Below are positions 5,957 to 12,424 of a DNA stretch of 17,727 nucleotides, in pieces. The notes below the pieces were generated by a model, which was not told where the DNA came from, ran no database searches, and worked only from the letters and a program-made list of their open reading frames with translations. The position numbers were made by a program, and so were the translations under genes. This stretch comes from DATLXH01 sp035576005 (lineage in GTDB: Bacteria; Acidobacteriota; Thermoanaerobaculia; Gp7-AA8): contig DATLXH010000122.1 of assembly GCA_035576005.1 (NCBI GenBank), positions 1-17,727 on the forward strand, given 5' to 3'. Every line of letters starts with the position of its first letter. Within the stretch, counting starts at the first letter, position 1.

Positions 5957-8674
5957 ATGAGCAGCACCATCCAGTCTGGAAGTTCCGTATCGCATTATCG
6001 CGTCATCTCGGCGATTGGCGCAGGTGGCATGGGTGAGGTGTACAAGGCGCACGACACGACGCTCGAGCGAACGGTCGCCTTGAAGATTCTTCCACCCGAG
6101 CTGGTCCGCAATGACGAGCGGGTCCGCCGTTTCATCCAGGAGGCAAAGTCGGCCTCGTCACTCAATCACCCGAACATCGTCACGATTCACGAGATCGGGG
6201 AGGCTCACGTTTCATCTCCCGGGGGTGACCGGGTTGCTGAGACACCCATCCACTACATCGCCATGGAGTTGATCGACGGGGCGACACTCAAGCGTCGAAT
6301 CCATTCCGATGAGACGGATCTCCGCACACTCATCGGATACATGGCACAGGCGGGCGAGGGGCTGGCCAAGGCACACGCCGCGGGCATCGTGCACCGCGAT
6401 CTCAAACCTGAAAACATCATGATTACGCGTGACGGCTACGCCAAGGTTCTCGATTTCGGTCTGGCCAAATTGAATGTGAAGAAGTCGGCCTCGGAAGGGA
6501 ACAGCCTGACTGACCTCCGCGAGGGCACGCGTGAAGGAACGATCCTCGGCACTGTGGGCTACATGTCGCCCGAGCAGGTTCGCGGCAACATCGTCGATCA
6601 CCGCTCCGACATCTTTTCGTTTGGCTGCGTCCTCTACGAGGTGGCCACGAGACGCCGTCCGTTCGAGGCGGATTCCGACATTGATGTCATGCACAGAATC
6701 ATGCACGAGAAGCCTCAGCCGATCGACGAGATCAATCCCAAGGTCCCCGCGGAGCTGCGTCGCATTATCCGCCGCTGCATGACCAAAGATCCGGAGACGC
6801 GCTATCAATCCATGAAGGATCTCGCGCTCGAGCTTCGTGAGGTGGCCGATGAATTCGAAGAACTTTCTGCCTCGACCAGTTCGGGGAGCTCAGGCTCTCT
6901 CGCGCAATCGCTCGCGGCAACTACCAGCTCGAACCGGACGGCCCGTATTTCTCTCGGGCTGGCATCACTGCTGGCTCTGGCTCTGATCGGCCTGGGTTTG
7001 CGGGAGTGGCGTGCGAGCAGAGAGCCGAAGAAGCCGGCCGTGGCCTACGGCGCAATGCGGGTCCAGCAGTTGACGAGCAGCAACAACGTCGCGCGCGCTG
7101 CCATCTCACCTGACGGAAAATACCTGGCACAAGTCACGTTGGGCGACGATGGGCAGTTCACCCTGGCGGTTCTTCAGATCGCTACAGGAGCCACCGTCCA
7201 GGTGGCGCCCCCGTCCAAAACACCATTTGCTGGCGTGACGTTCACGCCTGACGCGAACTATCTGCTCTACGGGCAACGCGAGGAGGTAAGCGGCAGCGGG
7301 TATGCGTCGCTCTTTCAGGTGCCGGCGCTGGGTGGCACACCGCGCCGCCTCCTGTTTGACATCGACACCGCAGTGACCTTCGCGCCTGACGGCAAGCAGT
7401 TTGCGTTCGGAAGAGGTGCCCCGTCCAGAGGCGAGAATGTTCTCGTCGTCGCCAATGCGGACGGAAGCGGCGAGAGGAAGCTTTCGACCCACGCGCGGAT
7501 CAGTAATCCGATCGCTCCTGCCTGGTCGCCTGACGGAAAGAAAATCCTCAACTCGAACTTCGAGGTAGCTGGAGGCGTGGGACATCAACTCGAGGAGGTG
7601 GATGTGGTGACCGGAGCGAAGCGCGGCCTGCCCGGGAGGTGGGACTCCGTGCAGAGCATCAGCTGGATTCCTGATGGTAACGCCGTGCTGATCACGGGTG
7701 CCCACACTGCTGCCGAGCGATCGCAGATCTGGTTGCAGCCTTACCCGTCGGGTGAAGCCGTCCGCGTCACCAACGACCTGAACGACTACGGAGAAAGCAC
7801 TCTGACAAGCGACGGCAAAATTGTTTCGACCATTCGAGGAGAGCGCGATGTGACTCTGCTCCTGGCCGATCCCGCCGACAAAACTGGTGGTAAGCCTCTG
7901 ATCCCGCACTCGGACTCTGAGTACCTCGACTTGTCGGTAGCCCGAACCGGCGCGATCGCGTTGGCCGTCATGAAGGAAGGCCGGGCCGATATCGCCATGA
8001 TCGACCGTCCCGGCGAGAAGCCTCGATTCCTCACCAGCGATGGAAACAACTTCAGCGTAGCGATCTCCGGGGATGGGAAACTCGTTGCGTTTACCCGTAA
8101 ACAACCGAGTGGAAAGGTGAATATCGTCATCTGTAACGCCGACGGCTCGGGGCTGCGTCCTCTCACCAGCGGAGAAGGCGAAGCGGCGCCGTCCCTTTCT
8201 CCTGACGGTAGCGTTGTTTCGTACAACGACGCAAAGGGGCAGCTCTGGATCATGCCGACGAAAGGAGGCGGGGCAACCCTTGTCGCGCAGGGTGGTACCA
8301 CGCTGCCGACAGCTGCCGGTCCGATCTCGCCTGATGGAAAGTTCGTGGCGTACAGGAAGTGGCGCATGGAAGGAGGAAGATCAGTGCCGGTCGTGGCGAT
8401 CTTGCCCCTTGACGGGGGAGCAGGTGGGACTGAGATTCGAGCTCCAGGCATTGCGATGCGCTGGTCCCCGTCGGGAGACGCTATTACCGTAAGGCGTCGC
8501 ACGGGAGGTGGAGTGAGCATCGTTTCATTTCCTGTCTCAGGTGGACCGGAGACGCCGTTGGCGAATTTCCCCGATAGCATCATTCCTACCTACGACTGGA
8601 CGGCGGACGGGAAGCTGGTCATGGTACGTGGTCAGGAGAAGTCTGACGTCGTGCTGATTCGAGACTTTCGCTGA
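5957..8674 (+). CDS. Transmembrane Ser/Thr protein kinase with C-terminal PD40/TolB-like propeller
   Basis: This 905-residue Hanks-type (PknB-like) kinase phosphorylates proteins on Ser/Thr. The kinase domain (about 14-290) has an intact active site: GAGGMGEVY loop (21-29), Lys43 in VALK, Glu62 in helix C, HRDLKPEN (146-153), DFG (166-168) and SPE (204-206). A Ser/Thr-rich linker and one membrane helix (about 331-348) follow, which places the rest outside the membrane. The C-terminal half repeats a PD40 motif about eleven times (ISPDGKYLA, WSPDGKKIL, LSPDGSVVSY, ISPDGKFVAY and similar), as in TolB-type beta-propellers, and is presumably a sensor or binding domain. CGGAG six bases upstream of the ATG supports the start. 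The downstream esterase begins 22 bases after its stop and may be cotranscribed. The ligand is unknown. Confidence 0.94.
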   Translation: MSSTIQSGSSVSHYRVISAIGAGGMGEVYKAHDTTLERTVALKILPPELVRNDERVRRFIQEAKSASSLNHPNIVTIHEIGEAHVSSPGGDRVAETPIHYIAMELIDGATLKRRIHSDETDLRTLIGYMAQAGEGLAKAHAAGIVHRDLKPENIMITRDGYAKVLDFGLAKLNVKKSASEGNSLTDLREGTREGTILGTVGYMSPEQVRGNIVDHRSDIFSFGCVLYEVATRRRPFEADSDIDVMHRIMHEKPQPIDEINPKVPAELRRIIRRCMTKDPETRYQSMKDLALELREVADEFEELSASTSSGSSGSLAQSLAATTSSNRTARISLGLASLLALALIGLGLREWRASREPKKPAVAYGAMRVQQLTSSNNVARAAISPDGKYLAQVTLGDDGQFTLAVLQIATGATVQVAPPSKTPFAGVTFTPDANYLLYGQREEVSGSGYASLFQVPALGGTPRRLLFDIDTAVTFAPDGKQFAFGRGAPSRGENVLVVANADGSGERKLSTHARISNPIAPAWSPDGKKILNSNFEVAGGVGHQLEEVDVVTGAKRGLPGRWDSVQSISWIPDGNAVLITGAHTAAERSQIWLQPYPSGEAVRVTNDLNDYGESTLTSDGKIVSTIRGERDVTLLLADPADKTGGKPLIPHSDSEYLDLSVARTGAIALAVMKEGRADIAMIDRPGEKPRFLTSDGNNFSVAISGDGKLVAFTRKQPSGKVNIVICNADGSGLRPLTSGEGEAAPSLSPDGSVVSYNDAKGQLWIMPTKGGGATLVAQGGTTLPTAAGPISPDGKFVAYRKWRMEGGRSVPVVAILPLDGGAGGTEIRAPGIAMRWSPSGDAITVRRRTGGGVSIVSFPVSGGPETPLANFPDSIIPTYDWTADGKLVMVRGQEKSDVVLIRDFR

Positions 8675-8696
8675 ATGGCGGCTTGAAGAAAAGCCA

Positions 8697-9380
8697 ATGA
8701 CGCCTGAAGCTGTGGCTGCGCGAAGCGGGAAGAAAGCTGTTCCCGTTCAGCCCAAAAAGCTGGCAGCTGGAGCTGTTCTGCTCGCTCTCACTGCCTGGAT
8801 TTTCTGGCCGTCGCCGCTCGCGAACCTCACGAATCTCCGCTCGAGAGGCTCATCGCTAATCGCATTCGGCGACTCGCTCACCGCCGGCTATGGCGCCACG
8901 CTGCCCGAAGCCTACCCGGCAAGACTCTCCAGCATGATCGGAGCCGAAGTCATCAATGCAGGCGTGAGCGGAGACACGACCGAATCCGCTCGCGAGCGTC
9001 TCGATCGCGATGTTCTGTCGCGCGAGCCACGAATCGTCATCGTAGGACTCGGTGGCAACGATTTCCTGCGTGCCGTCGCAATCGCCGAGACCGAGAGCAA
9101 TCTGCGAACGATCGTGAGAAAGATCCACTCTGCAGGATCGATGGTTGTACTCCTCGGGTACCGCTTCCCAAGCTTCAAGGCGAACTACGAAGCGATGTAT
9201 GAGCGTGTTGCTGAAGAGGAAGGAGCATTGCTGATCCCCGATCTCCTGGACGGCATCACCTCGAACCGTGCGCTCAAGAGCGATGAGATTCACCCAAACG
9301 CGCGGGGCTATCAGTTGATGGCCGAACGGATCGCAGGTCCGCTCAGGAAGCTGATCGGGAAAGCGGACTCTCTTCGTTGA
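8697..9380 (+). CDS. Membrane-anchored SGNH/GDSL hydrolase (TesA-like esterase/lysophospholipase)
   Basis: This 227-residue esterase of the SGNH superfamily hydrolyses acyl esters or thioesters; it is closest in style to TesA/arylesterase. All four blocks are present: FGDSLTAG with nucleophile Ser60, the oxyanion glycine in SGDTT (Gly92), GGND with Asn121, and DEIHP with Asp196 and His199 completing the triad. An N-terminal basic stretch followed by a hydrophobic helix (about 22-37) suggests a signal anchor holding the enzyme on the periplasmic face. The ribosome site is weak (purine-rich GAAGAAAAG). It starts 22 bases after the kinase gene on the same strand, so an operon is likely. The substrate cannot be read from the sequence. 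Confidence 0.93.
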   Translation: MTPEAVAARSGKKAVPVQPKKLAAGAVLLALTAWIFWPSPLANLTNLRSRGSSLIAFGDSLTAGYGATLPEAYPARLSSMIGAEVINAGVSGDTTESARERLDRDVLSREPRIVIVGLGGNDFLRAVAIAETESNLRTIVRKIHSAGSMVVLLGYRFPSFKANYEAMYERVAEEEGALLIPDLLDGITSNRALKSDEIHPNARGYQLMAERIAGPLRKLIGKADSLR

Positions 9381-9421
9381 TACATGAGTAGAAAGGGTCA
9401 AGCTGCATCGAAGGACTGGGG

Positions 9422-9901
9422 CTAACGCTTCAGCTCGACCCCGGACGCGACGAAGGAAATCTCGCGTGCTGTTCCGTCCGCGTTTCGTATTAGCTGCGCT
9501 CCCTCTCCTACGAGGTGTTCGGCCTCCGAAGCGCTCAGAGTCTTCACTTCAGCCACTCCGATAGCACGGGCTCGCATCCCTGCGGATGTCAGAGGGACGA
9601 AAAATCCATAGTCCTTGAAGGTGATGCGAACCGCGGAGCTGCTTCCCTTCTTGTCCGCAAGCTGCATCCAGCAACCTTTCTTCGTGCACGCTTTGTCGAT
9701 GACGCCGGCTATGACAACCGGTTCCGCGGTGAAGCTCTCTGGTTTTGCAATGAGTGTCCCGAGGGTAATTGCCTGGTGGCCCGGTACCGCGTCGCCACGA
9801 CGGACCACTGTGCTGCGGGCAGACTTTTGTTTTGCGCTGACCGGACTCACGAGAGACAAAGTGAAGACGGCGACGAGCAGGGAAAAGGCGATTCGCTTCA
9901 T
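9422..9901 (-). CDS. DUF4920 family periplasmic protein
   Basis: This 159-residue exported protein has a clear signal peptide (MKRIAFSLLV and onward, ending near VSA at 21-23). The mature part carries the DUF4920 signature: VIAGVIDKACTKKGCWMQL (about 64-81, with Cys72 and Cys77), then VRITFKDYGFFVP (91-103). The OB-like strand pattern and the C-x4-C pair suggest metal or redox binding, but no activity is established for the family. AAGGAG lies 10 bases before the ATG (9912-9917), inside the end of the upstream doxX-like gene, and the two genes overlap as ATGA, so translation is probably coupled. Its stop faces that of the esterase 41 bases away, with no clear terminator between them. Confidence 0.87.
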   Translation of the reverse strand: MKRIAFSLLVAVFTLSLVSPVSAKQKSARSTVVRRGDAVPGHQAITLGTLIAKPESFTAEPVVIAGVIDKACTKKGCWMQLADKKGSSSAVRITFKDYGFFVPLTSAGMRARAIGVAEVKTLSASEAEHLVGEGAQLIRNADGTAREISFVASGVELKR

Positions 9902-10335
9902 GGGAATGTAGCTCCTTTGACTCGAGTATCAACTCTTCTTCGCGTGTAAATGGACACCCACCAGATCAACAGGCCTTGAAGAGGAAGGCGTAACCATAGC
10001 AGGACAGCGGGGAAATCGGGATAGCGCTCCGCATGGAGTGCCATTTGAATGTTGGCGGGGAAGACGGCGATGAGCAGCATGATCAGTCCCCACGCCGCAA
10101 GGCGCTGGAGGCGTGACACGAGTAGCATGAACCCCAGGACAACTTCGAATACGCCACTCACATAAACCGCGGCGAGCGGGAAGGGAATCCAGTGCGGAAC
10201 GATCGCGACGTAGTTTGTCGCGTTGGCGAAATGATTGATTCCCGCCAGCACGAAGAGCATCGCAAGCAGAACCTTCATCGCTGATTTGAACCTGCTGAGT
10301 CGAGAGGTCGGCGTGTGCGTCGAGTGATCGTTCAT
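9898..10335 (-). CDS. DoxX-like integral membrane protein
   Basis: This 145-residue membrane protein has four predicted helices (about 20-37, 53-74, 79-98 and 109-129). The first carries the DoxX-type LFVLAGINHF motif, followed by a P-rich loop (VPHWIPFP) and the GVFEVVLG helix. DoxX relatives are small membrane proteins linked in some bacteria to quinone- or thiol-dependent redox functions; the exact role here is unknown. The ATG at 10335 is chosen because it opens a normal hydrophilic N-terminus; an in-frame ATG at 10374 would add 13 residues. Neither start has a good ribosome site. Its stop overlaps the start of the DUF4920 gene by four bases, making a two-gene operon. Confidence 0.87.
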   Translation of the reverse strand: MNDHSTHTPTSRLSRFKSAMKVLLAMLFVLAGINHFANATNYVAIVPHWIPFPLAAVYVSGVFEVVLGFMLLVSRLQRLAAWGLIMLLIAVFPANIQMALHAERYPDFPAVLLWLRLPLQGLLIWWVSIYTRRRVDTRVKGATFP

Positions 10336-10403
10336 CGTGGAGGCCCTGGGCCGAAATTGATGGGCCGATTCCATTGCTCGGGTACTGAGCCGCGCAGCGG
10401 CGT

Positions 10404-10458
10404 TTCCCTCTCCCCGGCGGGGAGAGGGAAGCGAGCGAAGCGAAGCAGGGAGAGGGGC
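10404..10458. repeat. GC-rich palindromic intergenic repeat, copy B
   Basis: A 13-bp perfect stem (TTCCCTCTCCCCG at 10404-10416 with its complement at 10418-10430) is closed around one base. It is followed by a GCGA/GCGAA-rich spacer and GGGAGAGGGGC at 10448-10458. In reverse complement this matches the blocks at 9-19 and 37-59, but the 17-19-base middle is unrelated: copy A has a hairpin there and this copy does not. It lies between the doxX-like gene and the 3' end of the SPFH gene, where it could also end SPFH transcripts. The rest of this gap (10336-10607) shows nothing else recognisable. Confidence 0.75.
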
Positions 10459-10607
10459 GTGAAAGTCCTGAGACTACGGTGGAAAGGGCGAGGTCTCAGT
10501 CTCTCTCATGGCCCAGTTGTGACACTGCGTTACATCGCTGGGGCTGCAACATCCTTTCCTCGGAGCAGGCACGTTTGCTGGCTCTGGCGCGACGCCTCAC
10601 ACAGAGC

Positions 10608-11576
10608 TCATCTGCCGTAAGGCTCGGGCCGGCGGTCCGATAGTTGGGCTCCCGCTTTCCTCTCGCCCGGAGACTTGATGGCTCCCATGGCGAGGGCGAG
10701 CATCGACGAAATATCGGCGAGATTCGCTGGCACTACCATCGTCGTCCCGGTGCGGGCTATGTTGCCGAACTGACTGATGTACTGCTCTGCGATCCGCAGC
10801 TGCAGTGCTTCATATCCACCAGCAGACTGTGTTGCCTCAGCGATTCGTTTCAGCGCTTCGGCAGTAGCCGTAGCAACCGACAGGATTGCTACCGCTTCAC
10901 CCTCGGCCTCGTTGATCTGCTGCTGTTTGCTCGCTTCCGAAGCTTTGATTGTCTGCTGCTTGTTCCCTTCGGCCGTGTTGACTGCGGCATCGCGAACGCC
11001 CTCGGAGGTGAGAATGACGGCGCGCTTTTCCCGCTCTGCCCTCATCTGTTTCTCCATCGCCGCCAGCACGTCCTGAGGCGGGATGATGTTCTTGATCTCG
11101 TAGCGCAGGACTTTGACGCCCCACGACTCGGAGGCTTTGTCGAGCTCAGCCACGACCGACAGGTTGATGTTTGTTCGTTCCTCAAACGTCCGATCGAGCT
11201 CGATCTTTCCGATCTCGCTTCGGAGTGTGGTCTGCGCGAGCTGAGTAATGGCGAAGATGTAATTCCCGATTCCGTATGAGGCGCGCTCAGCGTCGAGCAC
11301 CTTCAGATAGAGGACTCCGTCCACGCCGACCTGCACGTTGTCGCGCGTGATGCAGACCTGTTCGGGGATATCGATCGCCTGCTCCTTGAGAGTATGCCTG
11401 TAGCGAATGATGTCGACGAAGGGGAGCAGGATGTGGAAGCCAGCTTCGAGAGTTCCGCGGAACTTGCCGAGTCTTTCGACGATGTAGGCATTCTGCTGCG
11501 GCACGACGGTGGCAGTTTTCAGGAAAACGATGATGATGAAAATCGCGAGTGCTGCGGTAACGATTACGCTGCCCAT
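10608..11576 (-). CDS. SPFH/Band 7 (stomatin/paraslipin, QmcA-like) membrane protein
   Basis: This 322-residue SPFH-domain protein is a scaffold that oligomerises at the membrane and is associated with microdomains and membrane-protease quality control. It has an N-terminal helix (about 3-20), the Band 7 domain from VVPQQNAYIVERLGKF (24-39) through IKNIIPPQDV (161-170), an Ala/Glu/Lys/Gln-rich coiled coil (about 175-250), and the typical stomatin C-terminal stretch (YEALQLRIAEQYI, then TTMVVPANLADIS). The ATG at 11576 is chosen because GAGAGGA lies six bases upstream; an in-frame start at 11648 would overlap the previous gene and has no family support. It lies 64 bases downstream of nfeD on the same strand, the classic partnership for these families. 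Confidence 0.95.
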   Translation of the reverse strand: MGSVIVTAALAIFIIIVFLKTATVVPQQNAYIVERLGKFRGTLEAGFHILLPFVDIIRYRHTLKEQAIDIPEQVCITRDNVQVGVDGVLYLKVLDAERASYGIGNYIFAITQLAQTTLRSEIGKIELDRTFEERTNINLSVVAELDKASESWGVKVLRYEIKNIIPPQDVLAAMEKQMRAEREKRAVILTSEGVRDAAVNTAEGNKQQTIKASEASKQQQINEAEGEAVAILSVATATAEALKRIAEATQSAGGYEALQLRIAEQYISQFGNIARTGTTMVVPANLADISSMLALAMGAIKSPGERKAGAQLSDRRPEPYGR

Positions 11577-11640
11577 GTTGGTCCTCTCAGTTCTCAGGGT
11601 TGACGAGCGAAGTGTGTCACAACCAGTTGGGGTCGTCGCG

Positions 11641-12066
11641 TCAGGCACGAATCATCAAGGTCAGCCCTTCGACCGCCTCGACCTTGCAACGCTGGCCGGG
11701 GCTCAGAGACGCCTCGCCGAGGTTCCGGGCGGACCATCCGGTTCCACGAAGCTCGGCGCGTCCGAGACCGTGAGGCTCAATCGCAGCCGAGACAACAGCC
11801 GTCTGGCCGACGAGCGAATCGACCTGGTCCGAGACGTCGCTGCCTCGCAGCTTTCTCATGAGAGGCGGTCGAGCGACGACCAGAAGAAGGACCGAGAATA
11901 TCGAAAAAAGAAGGAGCTGAAGCCACAGGGGCCCGCCGATTCCGGCGACGACGAGGAGGCCGACGACGATCGCGGCGGCTCCGAAAAGACCGAGGTGCAC
12001 ACCAGCGGTGAGCAACTCGAGCGCGAGAAGGACGAAACCAGCGAGGACCCAGATCCACCAGATCAT
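11641..12066 (-). CDS. NfeD-like membrane protein (short form)
   Basis: This 141-residue NfeD family protein lacks the ClpP-like protease domain found in long NfeD proteins. Three membrane helices (WIWVLAGFVLLALELL; LGLFGAAAIVVGLLV; LWLQLLLFSIFSVLLL) are followed by the C-terminal OB-fold, recognisable in SLVGQTAVVSAAIEPHG and then SPGQRCKVEAVEGLTLMI. Short NfeD proteins typically pair with SPFH proteins, and the SPFH gene follows by 64 bases. The ATG at 12066 is the family-consistent start. AAGGAG at 12080-12085 is 13 bases away, longer than ideal. An in-frame start at 12153 would prepend an unrelated stretch of 29 residues. Confidence 0.92.
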   Translation of the reverse strand: MIWWIWVLAGFVLLALELLTAGVHLGLFGAAAIVVGLLVVAGIGGPLWLQLLLFSIFSVLLLVVARPPLMRKLRGSDVSDQVDSLVGQTAVVSAAIEPHGLGRAELRGTGWSARNLGEASLSPGQRCKVEAVEGLTLMIRA

Positions 12067-12096
12067 GATGTGTGCGAAGCTCCTTGAGACTGAACG

Positions 12097-12102
12097 AGTA
12101 TA
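12097..12102 (-). promoter_or_regulatory. Candidate -10 box for the nfeD-SPFH operon
   Basis: On the minus strand this reads TATACT (five of six consensus), about 30 bases before the NfeD start and just upstream of its AAGGAG. A TTGATG hexamer lies 20 bases further upstream, a longer spacer than usual, so the -35 assignment is weak. Confidence 0.35.
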
Positions 12103-12424
12103 TGCAAGGCGTAAAGTTGCTGCATCAAAGGGGGCGGCCCGTGGTGTTGTCAAATCCGCGGATAAGGTAATTCAGGGTAGGGTCGCTCACTTCAGTGGTC
12201 GTGGGCACGAGTGAGACTGCTGGAACGAACCGTCGCGCGTTCGTATCCCTTTCGATCAACATTCGCTCACCGGCGTCAACAAGTCGGTCCTCGCGCGCGT
12301 CTATCGGCTCGAGGTCGCCGCATGTCCCCCGGGCACCACTCCCGATTCCCTGCAAGCTGCGCCCAACGTAGTATATGAGGTTGCGAAAGCCTTGTTCTCC
12401 GACGATGAAGCTCCCATTGCATAA
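12103..12424. other. Divergent intergenic region, nfeD / TPR kinase
   Basis: This holds the upstream regions of the divergent nfeD operon and second kinase. I recognise no gene or repeat. On the plus strand a frame stays open from just after a TGA (about 12212) to a TAA that directly abuts the kinase ATG (TAAATG). It encodes a stretch including VNKSVLARVYRLEV with G/C-rich third positions, but it has no usable start codon before its last few codons and resembles no family I know. A decayed gene fragment is possible; chance is at least as likely. Confidence 0.4.

Noticed and set aside
7106..8104. 332-residue minus-strand open frame inside the PD40 kinase
   Set aside because: It is antisense to clear PD40 repeats, lacks any recognisable domain and is explained by high GC content.
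11509..12087. 192-residue plus-strand frame opposite nfeD
   Set aside because: Its acidic/lysine-rich low-complexity sequence is the antisense of NfeD membrane helices; the minus-strand gene is well supported.
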